A stretch of 24,517 nucleotides of DNA. Source: a virus. This document shows, piece by piece, positions 7,949 through 15,939 of the stretch (its first letter is position 1; each line of letters begins with the position of its first letter). The stretch is from positions 1 through 24,517 of IMG/VR virus record IMGVR_UViG_3300043429_000442. One strand, given 5' to 3'. Below the pieces are notes generated by a model. It was not told the origin of the DNA. It worked only from the letters and a program-made list of their open reading frames with translations, and searched no databases. The translations under genes and the position numbers were made by a program.

Positions 7949-9193
7949 TTATTCAAAATCTGATAATTTATAAACCTTAGATTTTTTAGGAATGTAGTTT
8001 CGGTAGTCACTGGATAAGAACCAGTACCATTTTTCCGGTTTTTCAGGAACTACAGTAGTACCATATCCGTCCGAAATAATCCATACCGCATGGGGATATT
8101 TCTTGTTCTCGGTTTTCATTATACTTTGAATTTTATTTTCTATTATACCGAAATTTGTACCTCCACCACCGTATATATTATTAGAAATAATATTCGTTTC
8201 TTTCACAACAGTATCAAAACAAAACAATCTTATGTTGAATTTTTTAGGATTTAGACTTCTAGCGGCTTTAAAAAATCTATCAGCTAGATTTATACAAGAA
8301 CCTGATGTATCCAGAAAAAAGTACACATCGATTTTATCTTTAACCAGATGTTCATCTAATACCCTATGTTCAGAGGGAAGGTGTGTATTATCGGATAATA
8401 TATGGGAATATCTCGGATTTATTCGATCCCATCGTTCAAAATGATGAATATCTTCCTTCTTATAAAAAGATTCCCATTTTTTAATAATGGTTTCCCACTT
8501 GGCCTTTCTTCTAAAAGGAGCCTTGATAGAAATATTCTTTCCTAAGCCGTAACCCGCTATAACATCAGATTTGCAAGATTTTGGAATATTATCTATAAAG
8601 GAATTATCAATATTGTCTAACACACCTGAATCTTCTAACTGTTTTTGAATATTTGTTTGTTGCTCATCAGTTAGTATTAAATGCTTGTCTATAGAATATA
8701 AATTCTGTAAAGGAGTATTGGTCTTAAGTTTATTGAAATAATATTCCGTACTTTCATCTCTACGAATGTTATTATCGTTTTTAAAAACTGTATTCATCCA
8801 GCATCCCTCATTAGCTAATTTAGTATCTAGTGCATACCTATTAAACCCAAATCCCGAAATAAGCATTTCGTTTATAACGACATCCGCTGCAATATTCATA
8901 GTTGAAAAATCTTCGGTTTTGAAATAATGTTTAAACCTAAACCCATGCCGTAGAACAACGTGCAACATCTCATGGCATATGAGGAAAAGTCTAGTATCAG
9001 CATTTAAAGATTGCCAAAATTCTTCATTTATTAGTAAATTCAGAGAATCTCCCTGCTCATTAAAGGTAATTGCCGCCGTGTCTAAATCTTCAAATTTTCC
9101 AACTATAGGATTGCCGATATCCCAAAAACTCCTAAATAGATAGTGGTGTTTTTGGAGTTTTTGGGCGATTTCTAGCTTATCTTCTATGTTCAT
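7949..9193 (-). CDS. VWA-like protein with N-terminal metallopeptidase-type domain (DUF2201-like)
   Basis: A 414-residue protein. The N-terminal half carries a zinc-peptidase signature HEMLHVVLRH (H74-E75-x-x-H78, with H83 nearby), as in the putative metallopeptidase domain of DUF2201 proteins. The C-terminal ~130 residues form a VWA-like domain with MIDAS-type motifs: DTSGS (D295-S299), GGGGTNF (342-348) and SDG (374-376). Its ATG overlaps the TGA of the upstream AAA+ ATPase (ATGA), so the two are almost certainly co-translated and work together, as MoxR-type ATPases do with VWA partners. The likely role is metal-dependent remodelling or maturation of a protein complex; the target is unknown. 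Whether the HExxH site is an active protease cannot be told from sequence. Confidence 0.85.
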   Translation of the reverse strand: MNIEDKLEIAQKLQKHHYLFRSFWDIGNPIVGKFEDLDTAAITFNEQGDSLNLLINEEFWQSLNADTRLFLICHEMLHVVLRHGFRFKHYFKTEDFSTMNIAADVVINEMLISGFGFNRYALDTKLANEGCWMNTVFKNDNNIRRDESTEYYFNKLKTNTPLQNLYSIDKHLILTDEQQTNIQKQLEDSGVLDNIDNSFIDNIPKSCKSDVIAGYGLGKNISIKAPFRRKAKWETIIKKWESFYKKEDIHHFERWDRINPRYSHILSDNTHLPSEHRVLDEHLVKDKIDVYFFLDTSGSCINLADRFFKAARSLNPKKFNIRLFCFDTVVKETNIISNNIYGGGGTNFGIIENKIQSIMKTENKKYPHAVWIISDGYGTTVVPEKPEKWYWFLSSDYRNYIPKKSKVYKLSDFE

Positions 9194-10788
9194 AACTTAC
9201 TTTCGGAAAACGCTTTCATCATAGATTTGATATCTTTTATTTTTTGTAGGAATTCTTCAGGAACTCCCATAAAAAGATTTGTGGGTTTTCCTAAGAGATA
9301 TTCAGTAAAATCTTCTATTCGGTTAGACGATATTTTGCTTCTATTGTTTAATATGATATCTGCTATCCTTTTGAGTGTATTCTCATCAAAGTGTTTTTTC
9401 ACCAAAATGCACATAGTACCTAATAATGGTATAAATGCTTTATTTTTTTGTATAGTTCCTGCTTGCATGGATGATAGGCATCCTAGAATAAAACTACTAC
9501 TTCTGTTGATTGGAACACTGTAAATGTTAGTTTGCAATAAATCTAGTAAAATATTCCTAACAGCCGTATTGATATTGCTCCCAGATCCTAGAGATTCTGG
9601 TGAAAATTTTGTTGATGTTATCGGAACAAACGGAGCAAACCGATAATCAGTAGAAAAGGTGTCTGGCTGTGATGCCTGTAATATAGGTATTACAGGGAAT
9701 TTAATGCCATCCCCTACCAATTGCGAAATATTACATTCATCAGGTGGAGTATACTTTTGCGCTTTTAACACTTTTATTATTCTTAGGAGTTCGTTGGAGG
9801 GGTCAGACTTAGATATTTCTACTAATTGCTCTTTATAAAAATTAGAATTTTTACAGATTTTATACATGGCAAAATTAGCAAAATTCTCGTTTGTTTTTAT
9901 TTCGTTTACCACAAATTCGGGATTGGCATGTTCCCAGTATTTCCAATATTTAGATTCTTTTAATTTTCCTCTATACTTTAAGAATTTATCATCGTTCTTA
10001 ACAAATTCTATCATTTCTTCGTCGTTTGGCGACTCTAATAATTTTCGAATTAACTCTTCACTTTCATCCGACGAAAGTTTTTTTATCAAAACCCCCGCAT
10101 TGGCAGATGCAGGAAGTAAAAATTTAACATCGAGACCTTTGTTAAAAGAATCTCCTATATACTCTAACCTACGAGGACTCAAAATCTTCTTAGATTCTAC
10201 AGATTGTTCTTTCCACCAATCTACTAGTATTTTGCCATAATACTCACCGAATCTCTTTTTAAAGAACGTTAGATCAGGCTCATTCGGCAATTCTACAATT
10301 ATATGGAAACGGTCTAATTGCGCTGGATCTAATTCATCTACATCATAATCGGCAGAACTGTCATCAGAATCATCTTTTGGAGGATTAACAGCCCCCCAAA
10401 CTATTTTGAGATTAGGAAACTTACGACCGTTAATAGACTTAAACTGCTGAAGTTCTAATAATGCATTTCTTACTACTTTATTAGTTCTATTCCACTCGTC
10501 ACAGAAAATAGCCTGAACATCATTATCAAGATTTTCAGGTAGAATAAATTCCATTTTTTCTTTTCCATCTTGTTGAACTTTAGCTTTTGGTATTCCTAGG
10601 AGATGAATCCATGGATCAAGTGTGGCACCAGAAAAATATGCATATTTCAATTTATTTCTATCGAATGCATTTAATATTTGTGCTGATTTACCGACACCTT
10701 TTTCTCCGATTAATAAAACATTAACATCGGCATGAATCCATTGATCAAGAAGTTTATCATTTAACTTACATTTATTAAATTTGAGCAT
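9190..10788 (-). CDS. MoxR/AAA_5-type AAA+ ATPase
   Basis: A 532-residue protein. The AAA+ core is at the N-terminus: Walker A GEKGVGKS (28-35), Walker B IFCDE (94-98), sensor-1 Asn in WGAVNPP (131-137), a LDPAQLDRFH segment (153-162) typical of MoxR/dynein-like AAA_5 ATPases, and a later LSPRRLEY helix that may carry the sensor-2 arginine. The C-terminal ~300 residues have no recognisable domain and may bind the partner. It starts 18 nt after the gp15-like stop on the same strand and overlaps the VWA gene by 4 nt, forming a three-gene run. No TATAAATA box or good Shine-Dalgarno precedes its ATG, fitting an internal position in the run. Confidence 0.88.
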   Translation of the reverse strand: MLKFNKCKLNDKLLDQWIHADVNVLLIGEKGVGKSAQILNAFDRNKLKYAYFSGATLDPWIHLLGIPKAKVQQDGKEKMEFILPENLDNDVQAIFCDEWNRTNKVVRNALLELQQFKSINGRKFPNLKIVWGAVNPPKDDSDDSSADYDVDELDPAQLDRFHIIVELPNEPDLTFFKKRFGEYYGKILVDWWKEQSVESKKILSPRRLEYIGDSFNKGLDVKFLLPASANAGVLIKKLSSDESEELIRKLLESPNDEEMIEFVKNDDKFLKYRGKLKESKYWKYWEHANPEFVVNEIKTNENFANFAMYKICKNSNFYKEQLVEISKSDPSNELLRIIKVLKAQKYTPPDECNISQLVGDGIKFPVIPILQASQPDTFSTDYRFAPFVPITSTKFSPESLGSGSNINTAVRNILLDLLQTNIYSVPINRSSSFILGCLSSMQAGTIQKNKAFIPLLGTMCILVKKHFDENTLKRIADIILNNRSKISSNRIEDFTEYLLGKPTNLFMGVPEEFLQKIKDIKSMMKAFSESKL

Positions 10789-10806
10789 ATCGTACAGTAT
10801 ACGACA

Positions 10807-12063
10807 CTAATTCAAATCGTCAACTGTTATTGAGCCTAATTCCATGAGTTCTCGTATTTTTTGTAAGATAGTATCTCTATCTAATACAGGTTCTTCCTCA
10901 AGTGTTATAATTTGAGCAGATTTATCTAATACATCCGTATTTAGATCATTAGTGCTAATAAGACCGTTTATATAAGGAAACTGTAATACACACCAATTAT
11001 AGTGCTCTGGGTTAGTTATAGGATATGGATTCTCAACTCGACTACATCTATTAGCATCCTCTGTGAGTTTCCCCCATCCACATTCATTAACAGCGATAAT
11101 ATCTATAAATCCTAATCCTGAAGGGGCGGGTAATACAAATGTCAATGAATTAGGTGATTTTTCAAATTGATCAATTAATAATCCTTTAAATGCTATTGAA
11201 CCAGATGATAATGGATCATAATCAGTCAAGTCATACATTCCATTCGATGCACTGACATATAGACTATCTACTGAATCCAAATTATATCCTTGTAATTTTA
11301 TATTAGGAGTATCACCTGTTTTAATAAAATACGGAGCAACATATCTAAGAACTGGTCTACCAGATAATGTATAGGAATCTGTCTGGTTTGCACTTGTGTT
11401 CTCTATTAATGTTTCATAATTACAGTAGAATTTATCAGTGAATATATAGTCAGCGTTTATTTTGCATATATTTGCTACTGGTGATAAATCCGAACGGAAT
11501 AGCCACGTTTTTATAGTAAAATTGGCTTTTGCAATAAATCTATAGGGTTTAGTGTGATCTAGGTCAATTGGATAATCTATAGACACATTATTATCCCACA
11601 GTACTTCGGTCCTAACCTCTTTTCCTGTTCGTGGTTCTTGCCAAGAAAAAACTATGTAAGGATCATTATGAACAGCAAAGTTTTGAACTATCTGATCAAT
11701 ATCAGTTTGATACTTTGCCATTATAGTAAGTTCAACATTTATATTCCACGGAATTCTTTTTAAACGAGCATAGCTCCCATCTGGTTTTCTATACAAATCC
11801 TCCTCCAATTTATTTTTAACTCGTTCTGGATCACGTCCCATAGCTGTTGGAATAACTGCTGCAACTGGAAATTTAATAGTGTCTGTTTGGCCTTTAAGAT
11901 CTGCTAATAATCTCGACTTGGGACCATAATAGAAATTTAATTTGATCCAATCTTTTGTAAATCCCGTCCCATCCTCATATCTGCGAATAGATACATCATC
12001 AAATGCAGATTCAAACATTTTTAATGCTTTCTGTATTTCATTATGGAAGTTGTAATCGTTCAT
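10807..12063 (-). CDS. 15: tail terminator / sheath-stabiliser, T4 gp15-like, with Ig-like insert
   Basis: A 418-residue protein, against 272 in T4 gp15. Residues about 15-190 follow the gp15 layout: DDVSIRRY start, the FPVAAVIPTAMG strand pair, IPWNINVELTIMAKYQTDIDQIVQNF, and the FIAKANFTIKTWLF strand. gp15 caps the tail and binds the neck. Residues about 240-333 look like an IPT/TIG-type Ig-like domain (PYFIKTGDTPNIKLQGYNL to FIDIIAVNECGWG), a decoration absent from T4 gp15. Proline and charged residues follow to the end. It is divergent from the gp14-like neck gene with overlapping promoter boxes, consistent with co-production of neck partners. The gp15 call rests on pattern similarity by eye. 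Confidence 0.75.
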   Translation of the reverse strand: MNDYNFHNEIQKALKMFESAFDDVSIRRYEDGTGFTKDWIKLNFYYGPKSRLLADLKGQTDTIKFPVAAVIPTAMGRDPERVKNKLEEDLYRKPDGSYARLKRIPWNINVELTIMAKYQTDIDQIVQNFAVHNDPYIVFSWQEPRTGKEVRTEVLWDNNVSIDYPIDLDHTKPYRFIAKANFTIKTWLFRSDLSPVANICKINADYIFTDKFYCNYETLIENTSANQTDSYTLSGRPVLRYVAPYFIKTGDTPNIKLQGYNLDSVDSLYVSASNGMYDLTDYDPLSSGSIAFKGLLIDQFEKSPNSLTFVLPAPSGLGFIDIIAVNECGWGKLTEDANRCSRVENPYPITNPEHYNWCVLQFPYINGLISTNDLNTDVLDKSAQIITLEEEPVLDRDTILQKIRELMELGSITVDDLN

Positions 12064-12069
12064 TGTTAC

Positions 12070-12081
12070 TATTTATAAGTA
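12070..12081. promoter_or_regulatory. overlapping divergent late promoters
   Basis: The 12-nt string TATTTATAAGTA contains a minus-strand TATAAATA (12070-12077) ending 6 nt before the gp15-like ATG at 12063, and a plus-strand TATAAGTA (12074-12081) ending 5 nt before the GTG at 12087. The two boxes share the central TATA, so both polymerases would contact the same bases. Confidence 0.55.
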
Positions 12082-12086
12082 AAGAG

Positions 12087-12872
12087 GTGGCATATAATAT
12101 TTCAACACCTTTTAATCCTCAGAGAAATTTCTCTTTTAATCCTGTAAATGATAAAGAGAATGCAGTGGGTAATATATCTCCGAACAATGTTCAAGATAAT
12201 CCATATGTTCCGACATGTGCCAACCAAGAATCGACGATGATTACAAATCATCACCAACAAGTTAGAAGTTATGTCAATCAATTCGGTCAGACTATTTCAT
12301 ATCAACCAGTAAAATATAATTTTAATACACATAATTTCTTATATGGTGAAGATCCAACTAGTGGCTACCATTATGCACGAAAACTAAAAGCCATCGTTGA
12401 TTTTAAAAGTTATACTACGTTTTTAACTAAGTTTGGTATAATGAGTGATGCTGAACTCATAATATATATCCCTATACAAGACTTTGAAGCAGTGTGGGGA
12501 CCGTCGAAGGGAGTAACCTTTCCTCTTGCAGGAGATTTATTTATAATAGACAATTCGTCCTGTGATAGACCATTAGGACAGACTGCGATGTGTTGGGAAG
12601 TTATTGATAAAGATGATAAAATAAATCCTACAGATTTTATGGGTCGTCATTTTTATTGGAAATTGACCTGTAAACGTTTTGACTATAGCTATGAACCCGG
12701 AGTAACTCCCGAGAAGTTCCTAGATCAAACATCGGGAGACTCCGCAGAGTTTGGTAGATTATCAGGTGGAGTAAATCCTGAAGAAATGGGAACGGGTTCT
12801 GGTGATGCGGATTCCTTTGCAAAATCTGAATTTGATCAACCAAAAAATAGTATATATGGTGATTATCTATAA
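12087..12872 (+). CDS. 14: neck protein, T4 gp14-like
   Basis: A protein of about 261 residues (T4 gp14 is 256). The order of motifs follows T4 gp14: FLYGEDPTSG, then a LTKFGIMSDAELIIYIPI segment, then FPLAGDLFIIDNS, then PLGQTAMCWEVIDKDDKINP and a C-terminal acidic YGDYL end. gp14 joins the packaged head to the tail. The frame is open upstream to an ATG at 12003, but that would overlap the divergent gp15-like gene. GTG 12087 is chosen because it lies 5 nt after the TATAAGTA box and gives the family length; no ATG occurs in this region of the frame. It is followed 22 nt later by the prohead protease gene. Confidence 0.78.
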   Translation: MAYNISTPFNPQRNFSFNPVNDKENAVGNISPNNVQDNPYVPTCANQESTMITNHHQQVRSYVNQFGQTISYQPVKYNFNTHNFLYGEDPTSGYHYARKLKAIVDFKSYTTFLTKFGIMSDAELIIYIPIQDFEAVWGPSKGVTFPLAGDLFIIDNSSCDRPLGQTAMCWEVIDKDDKINPTDFMGRHFYWKLTCKRFDYSYEPGVTPEKFLDQTSGDSAEFGRLSGGVNPEEMGTGSGDADSFAKSEFDQPKNSIYGDYL

Positions 12873-12877
12873 TTAAG

Positions 12878-12885
12878 TATAAATA
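12878..12885 (+). promoter_or_regulatory. late-type promoter box TATAAATA
   Basis: Perfect box in the 22-nt gap between the gp14-like and gp21-like genes, ending 9 nt before the ATG at 12895. Confidence 0.6.
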
Positions 12886-12894
12886 TAAACATAT

Positions 12895-13581
12895 ATGATA
12901 TTATCAAGAAAATTAATTGTTGAACAGCCATTCTATGACCTGGAATATGAAACAGTCCAAGAATCACGCGATAATGAAAAGAAATTATATTTTACTGGAC
13001 AGTATATAATGGTTAATCGTCGTAATAAAAATAATAGGGTGTACGAGGAATCTGAAATGGCTCCTGCGGTTAATAAATTTATAAAAGAATATGTCAACAA
13101 TCATCGCGCAGGAGGGGAATTGAACCACTCCAACGACCCCGATATTAAATTAGAAAGACTTGCACATAAAATAGTATCACTTGAGAGAGATAAACATAAC
13201 CCTGATTATTATATAGGAAAATCTGAAGTTATAACTTCAAATCCGTCTGGTAAAATTCTCGAAGGTTTGATTAAGCATAATATGCGTTTCGGACTTTCTA
13301 CAAAATGTTTAGGACGTATAGAAGAGTCTTCTAATTCAGATGCACATTACGTTAAATCACCTCTTATAGTTTCAGTGGATGCAGTTTATGAGCCTAGTGC
13401 AAATTCTGAATTTGTTAATGGAATTCTCGAAAACAAGTCCTATATTATAGGTGATGACGGATATGTTGCAGAAGCATATGAGAAACTTGAAAAGAAATTA
13501 TCCAAGTATCCTTCCCATCATCGCGACGATATCAAAAAACATATTGTCGAAAGTTTAGCAACATTCCTAAAATCGTTATAA
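12895..13581 (+). CDS. 21: prohead core protease, T4 gp21-like (peptidase U9 type)
   Basis: A serine protease that matures the prohead by cleaving scaffold and capsid proteins. 228 residues, close to T4 gp21 (212). Motifs match: NRRNKNNRVYEE near 41-52 (T4 has a similar NRNKRLYP), GELNHS with catalytic His78, MRFGLSTKCLG with nucleophile Ser135, and VSVDAVYEPSA after it. The T4 GVSSRG motif is replaced by GLSTKC, keeping the Ser. It begins a run with two small genes: 1 nt separates it from the next ATG. The expected (L/I)-x-E cleavage site is present in the capsid protein of this window. Confidence 0.9.
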   Translation: MILSRKLIVEQPFYDLEYETVQESRDNEKKLYFTGQYIMVNRRNKNNRVYEESEMAPAVNKFIKEYVNNHRAGGELNHSNDPDIKLERLAHKIVSLERDKHNPDYYIGKSEVITSNPSGKILEGLIKHNMRFGLSTKCLGRIEESSNSDAHYVKSPLIVSVDAVYEPSANSEFVNGILENKSYIIGDDGYVAEAYEKLEKKLSKYPSHHRDDIKKHIVESLATFLKSL

Positions 13582-13582
13582 T

Positions 13583-13819
13583 ATGAAAGATTTAGAATCT
13601 ATATACGAAAATATGCAAAATGCATTTTATGCAACCTCCTCTGGACATGAGTCCGAAGAATTGAAGACTGTAAAGGCTATGCTTCCCCATATTCATACTC
13701 TAGAAACTATTGCAAATCGCGCATACGAGAAGGAATATAAGAAACAACTTTTAAATGAAATAAGGTTTATAAAGTCATATGTGGATGAATTAATAAATCT
13801 ACATCAAGGAAGATTATGA
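13583..13819 (+). CDS. small helical protein, unknown
   Basis: 78 residues, mostly helical by composition, no membrane segment, no motif I recognise. It sits between the protease and the DUF5661-like gene: the ATG is 1 nt after the protease stop and its TGA overlaps the next ATG (ATGA). This tight coupling inside the head-maturation run makes it a real gene. Function unknown; a small core or accessory protein is possible only by context. Confidence 0.7.
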   Translation: MKDLESIYENMQNAFYATSSGHESEELKTVKAMLPHIHTLETIANRAYEKEYKKQLLNEIRFIKSYVDELINLHQGRL

Positions 13820-14016
13820 CTTCGGAATTTGATAAAATTGTAAAAAATCTTACCAAGAAATATGGTAAGTCTGAAGTTAATTCGGGATTGGACGTGGAAA
13901 AAGAACACAATGATGTTACTCACGGAAACAAAGCCGACATAGCAAAAATAACAAAGGCTCATCTTGACGAAGAGCCTTTGTATTATAAGAAGCTTAAAAA
14001 ATACGTAGAAAATTAA
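13816..14016 (+). CDS. DUF5661-like small phage protein
   Basis: 66 residues. The stretch VEKEHNDVTHGNKADIAKI, followed by AHLDEEPLYYKKLKK, is the pattern I associate with DUF5661-type phage proteins (EHT..., AHL.EDP.YY.KL); the family has no defined function. AAGGA lies just upstream of the ATG, one of the few Shine-Dalgarno-like sequences here. The stop shares TTAA with the convergent phosphatase gene. A 9-bp inverted repeat (CAAAGGCTC / GAGCCTTTG) lies inside the coding sequence at 13952-13980. Confidence 0.75.
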   Translation: MTSEFDKIVKNLTKKYGKSEVNSGLDVEKEHNDVTHGNKADIAKITKAHLDEEPLYYKKLKKYVEN

Positions 14017-14528
14017 TCAAACTTTCTACGTTTATCATTTACTATAAGTGGTGTTGGTTTAGGAGGATCATACTGATTATTCAGTTGGTGGTACCTATTC
14101 CACTCTTCTACTAATTTTTCGAATATATACTTATTCGGTCCAATATGTGCATAACTCCTGTTGCGACTTTCTTGGTCCCATTCATGTCCTAAGAATTCAT
14201 GACAGAATCGAGAAATTGCACCACTACGCGAAACTCCTGCCGCACAATTACTTATAATATGTTTATCTTTATGAAGCATCAAAAACTGAAAAATATCTCG
14301 AATATCTTCGTCTGATGCAGGATAATAATATTCTTCGGGATCGAGCAAATCCTGTAGAGGTATGGTAACATCCCAGAACTTTAACTTTAAGTTGGGACAT
14401 GCGTCCAATTTACTGGCTATATGTTCATCATCAGGTTCTTGGATAGAAATCCATGCATGTTTTTCAGGATCTTGATATGTGGCATTGAGAGCCATTCTCC
14501 TTGGTATATTATATGCTATTTTAGACAT
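14013..14528 (-). CDS. Cys-based protein phosphatase (DSP/PTP-like)
   Basis: 171 residues. The P-loop NCAAGVSRSGAI contains the C-x5-R signature (C95, R101) of tyrosine/dual-specificity phosphatases. The upstream FWDVTIPLQDLL stretch and the HKDKHIISNC strand are placed as in small dual-specificity phosphatases. The C-terminal ~35 residues are polar and probably disordered. Its ATG overlaps the end of the thioredoxin gene by 8 nt, so the two are co-expressed. The substrate could be protein, or a phosphorylated nucleotide or lipid; it cannot be decided here. A kinase-like gene occurs 6 kb away in the same window. Confidence 0.85.
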   Translation of the reverse strand: MSKIAYNIPRRMALNATYQDPEKHAWISIQEPDDEHIASKLDACPNLKLKFWDVTIPLQDLLDPEEYYYPASDEDIRDIFQFLMLHKDKHIISNCAAGVSRSGAISRFCHEFLGHEWDQESRNRSYAHIGPNKYIFEKLVEEWNRYHQLNNQYDPPKPTPLIVNDKRRKFD

Positions 14529-14784
14529 TATGTTTTTTAATGTTTTCGATTATTACGTCCTTTGATAAGAGTCCAACATGCCGCCAAACTTCTTTATCAT
14601 CCTTTAATAGAATTAGAGTCGGAACCGAACGGATTCCATCATTTATCAGTACGTCTGGAGAAACGTCAAAAGTATTAATATCCTCATACTCTAATCCATC
14701 TATATTTTCAATAACAGTTTTTATAATAGGTGCCAACATTTTACAAGGTCCACACGAAGGATTGCCATATTTTATTAGTTTCAT
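14521..14784 (-). CDS. thioredoxin / glutaredoxin-like protein
   Basis: 87 residues from ATG 14784. The active site SCGPCK (C11, C14) and the cis-Pro motif RSVPTLIL (in the second half) define a thioredoxin fold, with the short N-terminus of phage thioredoxins. The frame extends upstream; a GTG at 14793 is an alternative start because a weak box (AATAAATG on the minus strand, 14799-14806) ends 5 nt before it, the favoured spacing in this genome. The role is thiol-disulphide exchange, perhaps feeding ribonucleotide reductase or protecting Cys-dependent enzymes such as the downstream phosphatase, whose catalytic Cys is oxidation-prone; the latter is inference. Confidence 0.88.
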   Translation of the reverse strand: MKLIKYGNPSCGPCKMLAPIIKTVIENIDGLEYEDINTFDVSPDVLINDGIRSVPTLILLKDDKEVWRHVGLLSKDVIIENIKKHNV

Positions 14785-14836
14785 ACTATACACGTTAACA
14801 TTTATTGCCTCTATACGCAAATATTATCTTAAAAAA

Positions 14837-14844
14837 TGTAAATA
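14837..14844 (+). promoter_or_regulatory. late-type promoter box TGTAAATA (one mismatch)
   Basis: Ends 8 nt before the ATG at 14853, the first gene of the plus-strand head-assembly run. Confidence 0.4.
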
Positions 14845-14852
14845 TAGATACT

Positions 14853-15020
14853 ATGACTAGTGAAGCACAGGCTAAAATACAGAAGATGATATATAATTTA
14901 ACTACCGAAAACCGAGCGGCGGCTGGACGAGATTTGAAGGAAATAATAGATTTGAAGGTCAAGGATGCCTTTAGACGCGAATACACACAAGTTATGCAAT
15001 CTTTCAAGGAAAATAAATAA
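14853..15020 (+). CDS. small prohead core protein, possibly T4 gp67-like
   Basis: 55 residues from ATG 14853. An in-frame ATG at 14805 is rejected because it would remove the spacing to the promoter box and overlap the divergent thioredoxin region. The core pattern (NRAAAGRDLKEIIDLKVKD followed by FRREY) recalls the T4 gp67 N-terminus, where an AARKLFAEAMA helix is followed by an IDLIKEE segment. It lacks the long acidic tail of gp67. Position just before the scaffold gene matches the head-core cluster order. Moderate call; it could be an unrelated small core peptide. Confidence 0.55.
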   Translation: MTSEAQAKIQKMIYNLTTENRAAAGRDLKEIIDLKVKDAFRREYTQVMQSFKENK

Positions 15021-15025
15021 TTTTC

Positions 15026-15033
15026 TATAAATA
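15026..15033 (+). promoter_or_regulatory. late-type promoter box TATAAATA
   Basis: Perfect box, ending 6 nt before the scaffold ATG at 15040. Confidence 0.6.
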
Positions 15034-15039
15034 ACTATT

Positions 15040-15930
15040 ATGATAAACGAATTAAAAACTATATTCGAAAAGGTAGATTCTGAGATTCTCTCCGAAGATA
15101 TACTCAAAAATATTGCTTCTCTTGTAGAAGAAAAGGTTAATGCAAAAGTTGAAGCGCGTTCTGCACTCGAAGTAGAAAATGCACTTAAATTACAATTGGA
15201 AAGATTTGAACGTGCTAGTAAAATCGTTCTTGAGAATATCGACAAGGACCACACTGCAAAAATTAAACAGGTCGTCGAACATATCAACAAGGATCACATC
15301 GATAAACTTAACCAGATTAAAGAACAACATGAAAAAATTCTAAAAGAAACCGCGATTCAACATCGTGACTTTATTCTAGAAAGTGTTGATGAATTTATCG
15401 ACATGTATATTGAAAAAAATCTCCCGCGTGAACATATCGCAGAAGCAGCAAGAAATCAATATGCACTTAAACAGATCGAAGAGGCTCGTAAGATTCTTGG
15501 TGTGGATGAAAAGTTTATTAAGAATAATATAAAAGAAGCCTTAGTGGATGGTAAAAAACAAGTAGACACTCTTGTAAAAGAGAACGCCGAACTTAAAAAA
15601 TACCAACTCATGGAAGAGAGTAAAAATATTCTCACTAAAAAGGTTTCCAATCTCCCTAGCAATGTTGCGAAATTCGTTCGCAGTCGCTTAGAAGGAAAGT
15701 CGCCAGAATTTATCAAAGAAAATTTCCAATATGTCCTTGATTTGTATAAACGTTCCCAAAAACAGGAAAAACGTTCGGCATTAATCAATGAAGGTAAAAA
15801 TCTAAACGTTGATCGGACAAGGGTAGCCGATGAAATAATAAAAGAAAACACTGAACATAACCAATCACGTACAAATATCTCAAATGACCCAATGGATATG
15901 TATGTTGAGGGTATGAAATACAGAAAATAA
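15040..15930 (+). CDS. 22: prohead scaffold / core protein, T4 gp22-like
   Basis: 296 residues (T4 gp22 is 269), highly charged, Lys/Glu-rich and almost entirely helical, with probable coiled coil about residues 25-115. It contains the scaffold-type stretches DEFIDMYIEKNLPRE and AEAARNQYALKQIEEARKI, and a C-terminal MDMYVEGMKY end. It lies immediately before the capsid gene, the conserved T4 order 21-22-23. The scaffold fills the prohead and is degraded by the gp21-like protease; several L/I-x-E sites are available. Confidence comes from composition plus position rather than a strict motif. Confidence 0.85.
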   Translation: MINELKTIFEKVDSEILSEDILKNIASLVEEKVNAKVEARSALEVENALKLQLERFERASKIVLENIDKDHTAKIKQVVEHINKDHIDKLNQIKEQHEKILKETAIQHRDFILESVDEFIDMYIEKNLPREHIAEAARNQYALKQIEEARKILGVDEKFIKNNIKEALVDGKKQVDTLVKENAELKKYQLMEESKNILTKKVSNLPSNVAKFVRSRLEGKSPEFIKENFQYVLDLYKRSQKQEKRSALINEGKNLNVDRTRVADEIIKENTEHNQSRTNISNDPMDMYVEGMKYRK

Positions 15931-15939
15931 AAACAAAAC

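Noticed and set aside
9866-10240. 124-residue plus-strand open frame
   Set aside because: Antisense shadow inside the AAA+ ATPase gene; AT-rich composition makes such frames common.
10790-10804. Inverted repeat TCGTA-N5-TACGA before the AAA+ ATPase
   Set aside because: Only 5-bp arms, no second copy and no link to a regulator in the window; likely chance.
13952-13980. 9-bp inverted repeat CAAAGGCTC / GAGCCTTTG
   Set aside because: Considered as a terminator, but it has an 11-nt loop, no T-run and lies inside the DUF5661-like coding sequence.
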